64,000 bases of DNA from Plumapathes pennacea (taxonomy: Eukaryota > Cnidaria > Anthozoa > Antipatharia > Myriopathidae): contig OZ038467.1 of the NCBI GenBank assembly GCA_964036295.1, positions 12,239,670-12,303,669 of the forward strand. Reading direction: 5' to 3'. This document shows positions 10,083 to 21,053 of this stretch, in pieces (the stretch's first letter is position 1; every line of letters begins with the position of its first letter). A program made the translations under genes and the position numbers. The notes under the pieces were generated by a model. The model made no database searches and was not told the DNA's origin. It was given only the letters and a program-made list of their open reading frames with translations.

Positions 10083-11255
10083 AATAGGGAAATGCTCGTT
10101 CTTAAATTGGTCTGATTGGTCTGACGTGAGAGGAATTTTATCTTATGAATTCAATAAAGATCTTTATTATTATGATTTATTACTGAGCAGGTCTTGTACC
10201 TGTTCCCTACTCTATTTTGCACTTCTTGGACACCGCTTTCTTGCATTTGCAGAGGGGCCTGTAACTGGGACAGGTTCTGAGCTGGTAGTAACTGTCCACT
10301 GAACTGGCAAAGGATGTGTTGCTGGCTAGTTCTTATGGTGCAGATGATTTTATTACATTACCAATTTCTGAATGAATGTCAAGGAGTAGACACATGATCC
10401 TGATTTGACACTGACAGACTATTAGCAGTTAGGCGAAGAAACTGGAAGTAAATGCAAAGAATCGCCTGGGAGGGCTTTCTGCTGCCAATCTTTCAATCTC
10501 TGTTGCTGAACTTCTCTGATTCGTTATATTTACATTTCAAGCAGCAATTTCACTACAAAGAAAGTCACTGGTCCTCTGCATAAGAGGGAAAAGTCAGGAG
10601 TACTTGCATGAGTATTTGTATTTGTCCACTTGCAGTTCTACAGCCCTTCAATGTCCTCTTTTTCTGCCTCTCTCCTCTGAAGAGCTGCTCGTGAAGGCAA
10701 CCACAGCTCCAAGTTTCAGCATATGGGATTCTGATTCATCTCTACAGAGGGCTAATGATGTTGCATTAAAAAGGCAGTTTTCACCTGCTGTAACGGCTGC
10801 CGGTTCAAAACTGCTCTTGTAGGAAGTGATTAACTCTTGTGTAAAAACAATAAAACGTAAGGTTATAATATTTGAAAAATACTAAAAAATAAGTCATCAG
10901 ACAAATGACCAAACAAGCAGCCATGCAAAGGCTGCTTTGTGCTGACCTGAGTTCTGATTGTGAAATCGTATCTTTCTGCTTTTGATGTATCTTTGTGTCT
11001 GTTCTGCATCCAGAAGTGTTGTAAGTTTTCCCATTCTCAAATGGTTTCTAATATCGCGGGGAAAAAGTTTTCCAATAATGGAAATATATTGGAGAGGTAC
11101 TGGTATATTACTGGTTTATACTGGTTTAGAATGAAGTACTACGGTATACCAATATCAAAAAAATTGGTCACCTGACCAACCTTGGGAAACTAAATTAATG
11201 GTATAATAATAATCTTTGCAACATCAATGATATAAATTCCAACATTGGGAGAATA
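10083..11255. other. Non-coding stretch
   Basis: No supported gene. There is a short tandem-like series at about 11083-11160 (TACTGGTATATTACTGG, TATACTGGTTTA). A homopolymer G tract at 11345-11359 lies just beyond. Confidence 0.35.
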
Positions 11256-11805
11256 TTATAAATAACCAAGATTGCAAAATTGGTAATGAGCCAAAAGTTT
11301 CATGAAGATGGCTGCAAAGGCGCTTGGGTGACCAAAACAAATACTGGGGGGGGGGGGGGATCGCAGGAGAGAAAACTGAGAGCGCAAACGTGTTGACAAA
11401 AGAAGGCACCGGGATGGGTGACCTACCTTGTTTTGAAGGAATCTTTCTTGTGCCGGGCCTTGTCCTTCACAGTCTGAGGCCTTTCCCAAAACAGGAGTCG
11501 TAGCTGGTGATCAACGGCCTCTTTGCCTGGCAACAGCTTGGCACCATGGTTCCTAGCCTGGCGGATTTTGTTGTCCAGGTGAGAAGCAAACACAGAGACT
11601 TCTCGACTCTCTTGTTGGCGCATTTTGTTGACCTGCAACAGAAGTTCATCCCCATGGCTCTGTCTTCGCCATAGAACTGGTCCAGTTGTTGTAGGATCTG
11701 CTCTACGGATGTCCCTGATCCAAAACCAACAATTTTGTTTTTGGCTTCACCTTGGAGTGATTTGCTTATTAATTGCTCTTTCCACATGAATTCTTTCAGA
11801 AGCAA
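11256..11805 (-). pseudogene. Second gag-like fragment
   Basis: The minus-strand frames 11467-11805 and 11423-11638 together read like a capsid domain. SKSLQGEAKNKIVGFG and VEQILQQLDQFYG come first. In another frame, VNKMRQQESREVSVFASHLDNKIRQA and LLPGKEAVDHQLRLLFWE follow. This is the usual gag order of 'L.G.A...v', then 'f.....q..esV.eFa..L...', then 'd....l...F..gl'. A frameshift at about 11640 separates the halves, so it is a relic. It is distinct in sequence from the fragments at 8858-9306 and 12352-12777. Confidence 0.5.
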
Positions 11806-11820
11806 CCTCTTGTGTTGCTA

Positions 11821-12201
11821 TTACTTCAGCAGGGGAATGCTGGCTTTCCGATCCAGAAAGGGTAGGATGTTAAGTTGCACACCAAGAGGAGCTAGCAGAT
11901 CCTTGATTGTGAAGCTGTTGTCTGCCATTACAACATTCCCTTTGTTAAATGGTAACTTTAGTAGACCAGAGCGGGTATTTATCTCTCGATTTGATATATT
12001 ACCAGCATATAGTTGTGAAACGAATGTTATATGACCACTTGGAGCAATACCAATTAAACCCTTAAAAGTTGTGTGGCTTTTATACAAGTTTCGCTGTGCA
12101 TTACCAGAGAGGATGGTGTCTGAACGTAGAGTGTTTTCCCACAAATTTGACTTCTGGTCAGTGACCATGGAAACACAGTCTTCCCCTTGTATGAGTACCA
12201 T
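11821..12201 (-). pseudogene. DDE_Tnp_4 (PIF/Harbinger or ISL2EU-type) transposase fragment
   Basis: The frame contains HTTFKGLIGIAPSGHITFVS, then LYAGNISNREI, then GNVVMADNSFTI and NILPFLDRKA. This order matches the middle of DDE_Tnp_4 nucleases, including the second catalytic aspartate in 'vMADrgF'. The first aspartate segment and the C-terminal acidic residue are missing from the frame, which is only 126 residues. The fragment lies between two gag-like relics on the same strand, so the area looks like serial insertions. Confidence 0.65.
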
Positions 12202-12351
12202 AAACGGCTAAAAACCTAATTCTCTCAATATTCCTTTGATACTTTTTTGAAATTTTGCACAATTTTTTTGTATACAAATAACTATGAAATAAATATATTG
12301 CATACTGGCTCCTGCAACTACAGCTCTGACCGGTTGAGATGATTTGTTTTG

Positions 12352-12777
12352 CTACTCCGCTGTTTCTATGGCTTTGATTTGGATAGCCCTGCATAGAGCA
12401 TTGTCCAGGGTCTTTGGAACAACTTCTCTTAACTTCATTTGCCATTCTCTGTTGTCCAAGCCATCAATGAACCGATCTTTTGCCAGTTCATCCCCAGGTT
12501 CAGCTGGAAGCTTGGGAAAGGCTCTTCTGTCTAGACGGGCTAAGGAGTCTCCAAATTTCCTTAAGCTCTCCCCCTTCTCTCTCTTCCTTATCCTAAATGC
12601 TGCCTTGTGTACTCCAAACTTCTCGGTCAAAACTGATTTTATCTGTTCATAGTTGTTCCACACATCCGCTGATAGTTCATGGAGAGAGCGTTGTGCTGCC
12701 CCTTTTAACCGTACCGACAAAAGTTGTGCCTTTCCTGAGACTTCTGAGGTGTACATTCTAACATGGTGACTACACAA
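12352..12777 (-). pseudogene. Third gag-like fragment (Ty3/gypsy type)
   Basis: The 141-residue frame begins near the first helices of a gag capsid (AQLLSVRLKGAAQRSLHEL), continues with YEQIKSVLTEKFG, then ESLRKFGDSLARLDRRAFP, and ends with ELAKDRFIDGLDNREWQMKL. The 'a...l...L.g.A', 'l...Fg', 'esl..fg..l..l...A' and 'l...rFi.GL' spacing is characteristic of Ty3/gypsy gag. It is uninterrupted over this length, so it may be younger than the neighbouring fragments. No zinc knuckle, protease or reverse transcriptase follows. Confidence 0.7.
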
Positions 12778-12884
12778 GTATCTAACAGCGCGTGCGCGAA
12801 GCTTATGGATAACCTATTACCTAATCAGTAACGCAATCATAGATATGTGTGACCTTGTTAAATGATGACTTTCATTGTTATTTA

Positions 12885-13151
12885 TTAAAGATATTTTTGC
12901 TTCCAATGAATATCATGTGCTTTAGTCCACTCAGCATTACACTCCAGAGCTTCAAATAAGTACATCCATGTATCGTCACTTACCAGCAAGGTCCAGTGGC
13001 GTCCAGAGACAATCATTGGGATGAGAATTTTTTTGTTCCATGGAAATTCTCGCCCACCCACAATTGACACGTGCTTGCCCCATGCATTACTGTTTGGCAG
13101 AGGGTGGTGTCTGCCACAAATAGTCTCCCATCTCTTTCTGCTAACTGCCAT
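12885..13151 (-). pseudogene. Ulp1/C48-like cysteine protease fragment
   Basis: The frame has FPWNKKILIPMIVSGRHWTL and LLVSDDTWMYLFEAL. The 'vPv...HW.l.vid' block surrounding the catalytic His-Trp of Ulp1-type SUMO proteases matches this spacing. The catalytic Cys segment is not present. Ulp1-like domains are encoded by several animal DNA transposons (for example Zisupton and KDZ groups) as well as host genes; the surrounding repeats favour a transposon origin. Confidence 0.45.
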
Positions 13152-13611
13152 AGGGTTGTGTCAGTTATCTAAAAATGCAAGAAAATGGTAATAAAGTCTG
13201 GTATATATTGGTCTCAAATTAAATATATTGCATTGGTGGACAGAAATAGAACGTATTTGACCCACTCCCACATCAGTCAACCTTCCATCTTCAGATGTGG
13301 GCATCGCCTTTTTTTTTTTTTTCTTTCTTTCTTTTATGGCTAAATACCCATGAGGCAGAGTGGTGAGCAAGTCATGCACCGTGATCCTAAAAGGTGGGGC
13401 CTTCCAAAATGCAATTACTCAAGCCAGCTTGAAGTTGGAGCGTCTTCACTCTTGTCACTGCTTCACACATATTGTGGATTTTCTCTGTGGATTTTCTCTG
13501 TGGATTCTCCCTGTGAAGTACTAAAAATATACCAATTACAATATCAATTTAACTTTGTTTAATGTTTAATACCACTTTACCATTCCTTACAATAAAACAT
13601 CTATAATCTTT

Positions 13612-14955
13612 CTATCTGCCTGTCAACCTATAAAAACAGAATGAAGAATGGATATACAGCAGTATATCGAAATTATACCGAAATTGCTCATTTATCACTT
13701 CCTTCACTGCTTCGATGAACTGATGTAGTTTCTGGGTATTGAAGTGAAGGCAATGTTTGATCATAAAGTGACCCGCTTCTGTATCATTTGAAGTATACGG
13801 TCTTGGAGGGTTTCCTAAATCTGCTTCTGTGCGAACTGAGCTGATGAGATCTGATTTCATGTCCTCAGCCTACAAGAAAAGGAAACTATGACAGGTGTAC
13901 AATCGTTGAACAACATAAGTGGGACCCGAAAGAACTATCAAATGATACCATATTATTTCTTTTTAAGTGCGATTATTTATATACTGGTATGTCTTGGATG
14001 TAATGGTTGTCCTGCCATGTGGAGAAATTGCGTTGGTTCCCTTGATATTTGAAATTTTTTGAATGTCTTTGGAAACCAAACTATCCAGAAGGTTCAATGC
14101 AAGTGTCGCTGGGCTGGAGGAGCTAGCATGCACGGTTTTTAAAAAACGTCTTGCCCAACTCTGACCCCAAACTTGGGATCACCAATGATAGCTGTGGGAA
14201 CAAAGAGAAAAGGAAAATAAACAAAGTAAGCAGAATAATTCAAATGTTGTGTTTGGAAGGCTGTCAAAATTGTGATACTGATAAAGTGTTACACTGCCAA
14301 AATATTGTGATAATGATTTTATTTTAATGTTACATTACCCATATCATCCTTATCCACATCCTTCACTGCAGCTAATCACTTCAAGCTAGACTACTGTAAC
14401 AGTTTACTGTACGGACCCCCTGCTACTGAGCTGCAGAAACTACAGCGTATTCAGAACTCAGCTGCCAGGTTAGTCATCAGGAGTAAACGCTCTGACCACA
14501 TTACTCCCATTTTGCCTGATCTGCACTGGCTACCTGTAATAGCACGTATTTCTTTTAAAGTCCTGTTACTACGTACAAAGCCATGACTGGTTTTGCACCT
14601 TATTTAACTAGCCTTTTGATACCTTATGTTCCTAGATGTGATTTGCGCTCTGCTTCCTAAGGTCTTGTAGTTCCTCGTTCTGTGTCTTGTACCTACGAAG
14701 ATGGCGCGTTTTCTGTCATCGCTTCTAAGCTTTGGAATTTCTTGCCATATAACATCCGGAATGCTGAGTCAGTTTCTAAGTTTAAATTACTGCTAAAGAC
14801 GTATCTTTTTAACTCATAGTTTATTGTAGTTATTGTTAATTAGTTAAATAGTTCTTGTAATCTTTTGACTATTGTGATAGTAGCTATTGATAATGTAGTT
14901 TTAAATTTACTGTAAACGCATTGAGGCTTGTCGAAATGCATATTAAGAACTGTAA

Positions 14956-14999
<44 letters not shown>

Positions 15000-16516
15000 A
15001 ATTGTTGGCGCCTAAAAAAATTAATTGAAAACAAATGGATGAAACATCTTAAAAGAGGTCACCACAGGCTATATACAAGTCTAATCCATTGAAAATTTAA
15101 ACTTACCCTGCTTCTTGAACGTGATACATCTTCAAGTGCTCTAACAAAGAGTTGGTAGAGGTTCCTGGCATGCGCTTCTGAACTGCATCCCACAACACTA
15201 TGTCATTGTTCTTCACACCTGTCAGCAAAAGGGTATGGCAGCAATAAAAATTATTATTTTATGAGCTGAGAATCTCATAAGAAAGCTGGGACCACCATTA
15301 GTGACACTTGTTTATGTTTACAGCAATGACTGTTGGTTTAACACTAAGTGTTAACAAACCTTGTCCACTGAACTGCTTCACATTTTGATACTTGTCAGTG
15401 GCATGTTACAAATGGTATACTGCAACATGCATGTATGGTGTGACATGCTTGTTTGCATAACCTTTCCATTGTCGTGCCAGTGTTAAGAAAAGTGAAATCC
15501 ATTCACGTATCTGAAAATAGAAACAGAAAAATGTGAAATTTTGTAAAAATAACTGTTAAAAATAGCTATTGTTGGTCTCTGTGGGTCCATCCAGCATGAA
15601 TTACTTCAGCCTGGTTCATATGAGGCTCATCCTGTGGTGCAAAAGCCCGGAATATATGACCACGACGGTCATGCCACCATGACACCCATGTTTTTATGAA
15701 GGACCTGCTTTTGTCTTCATTTATAAAACAATGCAGTTTAGCTTTAGCTGAATTGTAACCAGATACTGTTGTGCTTTGTAATTGTTCATCACAAAGGGTC
15801 TTGAAGATTAAAGCATTGCTCTCTTCAAGTTTTTTGGGCTCTTTTGTCTTTGCAATGGAACTCACAGGATTTAATTCCATTCTTCGCTTCTTCTCCAAAC
15901 ACTTTGCAAATACCAGCGAAATTCGCCCCCGCCATGTCCGTACACCAGCCATTCAGATTAAATTGATATCTGTATCCTCAGAAGCTGCTTCCATGATTGC
16001 CAATGGGATTTGCTTCCTTAGCAAAGAATGATACACACTTGCTGTTAGCGTAACAAATCCACGGCAACGTTTTTTTCCCATTGAAAAAGGAATACTCTTC
16101 ATTGAGGTAGCGGTCGCCGTCCTTGTCCATCTTAATGGCTATATTTGCTTTGGCTGTGCTGGTTTTAAACATGAAAGATGGTTTGTCCGGGTTCCCCCTG
16201 CTGTCATTAACTTAATGTAAATGTAAAATTCATATTTCTTGTCACAATACTGTTTAAAAGTTACGACAGCCTCAAAATCTTCTTGTCTGTCATACAGTAT
16301 GTGCACCAAGCATTTTGCCTTGTCAAACAACTGTTGACATTCTGTGGTGCATCCAGCTGGAGGCAAAATGCATAGTCCATTGTTGTTTACATACTTCGTG
16401 AAGGTGCCTGGGACAAATGTTTCCACTGTGCATGATTGGTTATTGTACTCCGTGTAGTACACATATTTGTAGTGAAAACACTCCGCAAATTCGGCCCTGG
16501 TCCTTTTCCCACTCAT
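13612..16516 (-). pseudogene. Broken multi-exon transposase-like gene, probably MULE-like
   Basis: Minus-strand pieces in order suggest one protein. Positions 16139-16516 (VETFVPGTFTKYVNNNGLC, LFDKAKCLVHILY, FKQYCDKKYEFYIYIKLMTA) lead into 15978-16172 (NIAIKMDKDGDRYLNEEYSF, FFAKEANPIGNHGSSF). Next comes a frame near 15860-15960 with WCTDMAGANFAGICKVFGE, a likely catalytic-aspartate context. Positions 15566-15850 include TWVSWWHDRRGHIFRAFAP and MNQAEVIHAGW. Positions about 15107-15219 (MPGTSTNSLLEHLKMYHV), about 13985-14192 and 13612-13860 (PPRPYTSNDTEAGHFMIKHC) follow. I recall similar multicopy proteins in cnidarian genomes but cannot name the family securely. Frameshifts, a stop after SSF, and a LINE insertion at 14.4-15.0 kb mark it as inactive here. 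Confidence 0.5.
14365..14998 (+). mobile_element. 5'-truncated non-LTR retrotransposon (LINE) with ATT tail
   Basis: The plus-strand frame from about 14370 encodes the end of a LINE reverse transcriptase region: LDYCNSLLYGPP, LQKLQRIQNSAARLV, DHITPILPDLHWLPV, and further on VSKFKLLLKTYLFNS before a stop near 14817. This 'LDYCNsLl.g', 'lq.vqNaAaRlv', 'LhWLPv' series is diagnostic of Jockey/CR1-like LINEs. A base loss near 14578 and an in-frame stop near 14658 show decay. The 3' end finishes in an (ATT)n run (14958-14998), a typical LINE tail. Everything upstream of the RT C-terminus is missing. Confidence 0.82.
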
Positions 16517-17414
16517 GTTTGCTTTTAAATCATCCCAAACTCCTTGTCATTTAGGCGGCATTGCTGTTTGATAAACCACGCGCGATAAGGCTTAGCTATA
16601 AGTTGGTTCCAGTCCACCCGCGCTACAGCACATGACATCAGTGACTGTTGCTGTCCTGATGTAGTGCGGGCTATGATGACGCTGGGCCATGTTGGACATG
16701 TCAAAAATCGATTTCCTTTTCGTATTTCACTTAGCTTTTTTTGTTTGCATTTTTTTCATTCGGATTTTTTGCTCTTCAGTTTTTTTTTTTTGAAAACATT
16801 TTATTGCTGCTGAGCAAGAGCGAGGCAGCAGTATATTCCAGTAAATATCTCGATTTGAGTCGGGATGTCGGTGGGGATTTTGGTGCAGATTTCAGTGCCT
16901 CGCTAGTCCCTGGTGCACCCCGCAGAATCTGAGCCCTCACTCTTCAATGAGCTGCCCCCGCATATTATTGGACCACGTGCGATGGCTATTGAGGAAGACA
17001 GAAGTCGAGTCATTTGTTTTCGTACTTTCACGGACAAAAAATGCGACTTAATGCTGCTAAATGTGGAAGGTTATCTCCTCAAAATAACTGGTGACTTATG
17101 AACAGATTTTGGCAGATTTAAATTCTGAAAGAGCCTTTTAGAATTTCGACCGGTGAAGACGAAAGGAGAGATGTCATGTTGTTTGAACTAACAATGGGTT
17201 ATTCCATTTAATACCCACACCCCCTCTATCGAGGAGGTTGGAAATCGTCAGGGGTCCACAGGGGCTTGAGATTGAAAATCGTTGGGGGTCTACAGAGGCT
17301 CAAGATTGGAAATCGTGACAGATGCTGTTCAAAACGCACAAAATGGCTTCTTTCAGACCTCGTTGGACCATTCACACTATGAGCCTCTAACTTTATTAAG
17401 CCACACTTCGGCCT
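16517..17414. other. Non-coding stretch
   Basis: No gene was recognised. A short inexact duplication lies at 17230-17310 (GGAAATCGTCAGGGGTC and GAAAATCGTTGGGGGTC, each followed by CACAGAGGCT-like sequence). Confidence 0.35.
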
Positions 17415-19406
17415 CTATTGTGAACATGTACACTGTTTAAGGTGGTCTTTACTGTTTGATATTAGTGAATAGTCCTCTGCATAGCTTCCCTTGTAATCTT
17501 CTGGCACTCCCCACACCTGCACAAGAATCTCAAAGTAAGGGTTTGACCCGTCTCTTGGCTTGTACATCCACATGCACTCTTCTTTCCTTTCCTCTGAGAG
17601 CTGAAGGAATTTCTTCAACTGCTCCTCATCATCAAAAACACCATCATTCCATATACCCCTATAGCAGTCAAGAAATGTTTTCCCAAAATGCGCCTGGGAC
17701 AAACAGGTCCTGACATCTTCGGCCACTTTCTCCATAATTTCCAAGTGTTTTCGACTTCCGACATCTGCTTCATCATGGATTTGGTGTCTGCTGAAAGCAC
17801 CATGTCAGGAAAGGGTGGTATTCTCTACAGCATGAACCCTGTCAACAAAATTTCTCTTGCTATGATACTCAGCAAAAGACCTCTGGGTGATCTTGCTCAG
17901 CTTCAACAAATGAAGCATTCTAGCCATGCACATCTGAGTCAGGGGGCTGTCTGGATCTTCCCCATGTCCATTGTCTACCAAAAATTCCGGAACATTTTTT
18001 CCAAGGCAGGAAGAGTGAGTAGATACAACAGTTCATTCATTGCACGGAAGGTGGTCTCATGCTCAGTCAGGGCAATGTTTACCAGAACTACTGCTTGTCC
18101 TGTTCTGGTTATCTCAACTTGCTTTTGATCATTGCTTGTTTTCCTTGTGTTCTCAGAGTTGTCGATGAATAGATGAGTCATGGGGTAAATGGCATTAGTG
18201 CGACTTTGGTTAAATGTATGATCTTCGTAAATGACTGGTTTCCAGCTTTTTCCCGGGTTCTGGACAGGCTGTATATCTTCACAAATGATGGTCTTGGCAT
18301 CTTTCAAGTCGATAACACAGTCAGTCTGGTTATTCTCCTCATCTTCCAGCATCAGGTTCACGTTTTTTGTTATCCAATGTAGATTCACAACGTGCTTTGA
18401 GACTCCAATACGAGGTGGGCATTTTAATGAAATCTTCGCATTGACGTGTTGGGAATCTCTTGCCTCCCAAGAATCGTATCCACAACAAATCACTGTTTTC
18501 AGAGTTTTAATCACGTTGATTACACTGGTTGCTCACTGAATCCCTCTCTCACTCTTCTCCCTTTTGTTATTCCTATTTTGCTAAGTTATTCCCTCGGGGC
18601 TACGCCCTCTCCTCTCACTGGCTCTCACTCTCACGCGTTTCCGGTTGCTAGTCGCATGACTAATCTTGTTACTCTGTTTACTAATTGGTTGTGCCCCAGT
18701 CCCCGACAGTCTCTCATCGAAATCTTGGCATTGACGCATGGTGCTGTTTCGCTTTGTGTGTTCTCTTTGAACGATTCTGTGTAATTATAACAAGACTTCA
18801 ATGAAATAGCGAATCCAGGAGGTGCAACTTTTAGTAGTATTTCGTGTGCCTGTCGCATGTAGAGCATGTTGTCCTCTGACCGATACATTACTTCTGAAGT
18901 CAGGCGCGGGCGACTCTCGAGGCCGAATCTGCCAGCAGTGGTCGTCCTCTGGTTTCAAACTTCAATTTAAAGTGCGACTCTTTTCTCTTTGCTACTATCC
19001 TCTTCGTTGCTCCCCATTGTTACTATTTGTGTTGAAAACTCTAATTTCTTGTACTGCGCTAGTTTAAAATCAATTTCGTCTTTGGCACTTTTAATAGAGT
19101 TCTTATTTTTGATGTTTAACACCTTAGACATGAACTTGACGCTGGTTGCCTTGGCAAACAGTCCCTTTATTAAGTCAGCATCCTTCTTTGTGTCAGCAAA
19201 CTTCAGCGAGGTTGCAAATAGATGTCCAATGTTGCTTGCATGTTTGAATTTATGACCCCTTGTAAGTTTCCGGTAATGGCCTCCAAACGCCTAACAACTT
19301 CGGGAATAAGCTGCTCTTTGTTCTCGATCAGATAACCTGTTCCTCTTACATAAACTTGCACTACATTCAAGTGCCGTTGAATTCTTTTGTAAATTTCAGC
19401 CAACAA
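17415..19406 (-). pseudogene. Decayed DDE-type transposase-like ORF series
   Basis: Minus-strand frames 19203-19406, 18631-18888, 17975-18514 and 17415-17803 read as one interrupted protein. Useful motifs are KISLKCPPRIGVSKHVVNLH, then QAVVLVNIALTEHETTFRAM and ELLYLLTLPALEKMF. In another frame there follow a VDNGHGEDP block, FAEYHSKRNFVDRVHAVEN and, downstream, CYRGIWNDGVFDDEEQLKKF. The 'vDNG' and 'ERVHA.EN' segments have the spacing expected for the Asp and Glu of an RNase H-like transposase core, but the family is not identified. At least two frameshifts and a stop interrupt it. A copy of VNAKIS occurs in both the 18631 and 17975 frames, indicating an internal duplication. Confidence 0.4.
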
Positions 19407-19409
19407 GGG

Positions 19410-19616
19410 TGTTTGAGTTTAGTTGAACTAATTAGAGGCATCACAGATCACGCGCTGATTATGCAATGAACATGCACTGATCATGTGCGGAAAGTCAGTT
19501 TAAGATCGAACACATGGGTTTGAGTCTTAGAGTTTGAGAGTCAAGTTCATATTGTAAATGTTTAGTTCGTTGTTTGAGCATTAAAGGATTACGAGTACAG
19601 TATCAATTCCACAACA
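19410..19616 (+). mobile_element. Putative 5' LTR of a BEL/Pao-type retrotransposon
   Basis: The segment begins TGTTTGAG and ends CCACAACA, giving TG...CA borders, and is followed directly by a primer-binding site and gag. No second LTR was found downstream, so the boundary rests on position and on the TG/CA ends. The 3' part of the element appears lost. Confidence 0.5.
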
Positions 19617-19634
19617 TGGTCCTTCGAGCCGGAT
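19617..19634 (+). promoter_or_regulatory. Primer-binding site complementary to the tRNA-Tyr 3' end
   Basis: TGGTCCTTCGAGCCGGAT directly follows the putative LTR. Its complement reads TCCGGCTCGAAGGACCA, which matches the 3' end plus CCA of animal tRNA-Tyr as I know it. This would prime minus-strand synthesis of the retroelement. Confidence 0.65.
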
Positions 19635-19655
19635 ATTAGAACCCGAACAACAAGA

Positions 19656-20591
19656 ATGTCCGACAAAAACAAGAAAGTTCGTGGCGGTCATTGCTCGTTC
19701 GTGAAGCGAATGATCCAGTACGCGCAAGAAACTCTGAATGTCTTTCAAGGGAAAGCCGAGGAGTTAGAAAACCTAAAAGGATACCACTTAACCCTAAAAG
19801 AGAAGAAAGAAGTGTTACAGAAGCTTGATGAAGCCATTCTTGAAGCCATCAACGAAGATGGAGACATCGAGGGAGAAATCCACGAGGCAAGCGAATTCGG
19901 TGAGTCGATAAATCGAACACTCATTAAGATTGACCATGCCTTGAAAAAGTCTGAAATGCCCCAAGACAACTCCATCAGTAGCACTAATTCCAACCAGCTG
20001 AGTGAAACGTCAATACAGTCCTCTCCGAAACCAAAAGCAAGATTACCCAAGGTGGTTTTAAAGAAATTTGCCGGCGAAGCTACTGAATGGAAATCGTTTT
20101 GGGACAGTTTCTGCGCCGCCGTTCACAATAACAAAGATGTGTTGAATGTGGACAAATTCAACTACTTAAAGAGCCTGTTAGAAGGAACTGCAGCGTCGGG
20201 AATCACTGGACTTTCTCTCACCGAAGAGAATTACAATTCAGCTGTAAAGTTGCTTAACAACAGATTTGGTAAGAGTCAAATTATCATATCAAGTCACATG
20301 GATTCAATGTTGAATTTGGAGCCTGTTGTGAACACCGCAGACATCAAGGGAGTCCGTCAGTTGTATGACAAAATGGAAATCCACATTAGGAGCCTGCAGA
20401 GCCTTGGTGTATCGCTGGAGTCTTATGGTACTTTGTTAGTGCCAGTCATTCTGAATAAGATACCAGAGGAACTGAGGTTGCTCATCAGTAGGAAGTTTGA
20501 CAAGGATAAGTGGGAAGTGAATGAGGTTCTGGTGGCATTCAAAGAGGAATTAGAAGCCAGAGAGAGATGTGCTCAGATCAGTAAGGGATGA
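19656..20591 (+). CDS. BEL/Pao retrotransposon gag-like protein (DUF1759)
   Basis: The 311-residue ORF starts at ATG 19656, 22 bp after the primer site. The N-terminal half is charged and coiled-coil-like (ENLKGYHLTLKEKKEV, LEAINEDGDIEG). The DUF1759 domain spans about residues 130-305: LPKVVLKKFAGEATEWKSFW, DVLNVDKFNYLKSLLEGTA, LNNRFGKSQIIISSHMDSML and IPEELRLLISRKF. This domain is the gag region of BEL/Pao elements. The stop comes shortly after the domain, and no zinc knuckle, aspartic protease or A17 region follows, so only the 5' part of the element survives. The frame itself is intact. Confidence 0.8.
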   Translation: MSDKNKKVRGGHCSFVKRMIQYAQETLNVFQGKAEELENLKGYHLTLKEKKEVLQKLDEAILEAINEDGDIEGEIHEASEFGESINRTLIKIDHALKKSEMPQDNSISSTNSNQLSETSIQSSPKPKARLPKVVLKKFAGEATEWKSFWDSFCAAVHNNKDVLNVDKFNYLKSLLEGTAASGITGLSLTEENYNSAVKLLNNRFGKSQIIISSHMDSMLNLEPVVNTADIKGVRQLYDKMEIHIRSLQSLGVSLESYGTLLVPVILNKIPEELRLLISRKFDKDKWEVNEVLVAFKEELEARERCAQISKG

Positions 20592-21053
20592 GTGTGAATA
20601 GACAGATATATGATAAATAACAGGCGACCAAAGCCCAGGGATCTTTGATTTTACGAAACTTCAGCCAAGAAGATGAAACGCCTGGCAACTCGGCCCAGAC
20701 AAAGCTGAGAAAGGTTAATGACAGCCAAACCCGAACTACGTGATGTCATAGATTTTTTCTGATAGGCTTGAAACGTGACAAGCCTGACAGAAAAATTAGT
20801 AAAAAAAAAAAAAATAGCCATAATTTGTTAAATTTCACATTCAGCATGGAAGGACAAGTATTCAACCACAATTTATGGCAGAGGGAACGAAAACAACTTT
20901 GAGCTGCAACCAATTCCGGACTACACGTCGTGGTATAAAAGTGACGAACTACACTACCTGACATATGAAAAGACGAACCAGCTGTACAGCACAACGGACA
21001 TAAAACTCCCAGTATTGTTCTTGCCTTCAAGAATTCTTGACTTGTTCTTCATC

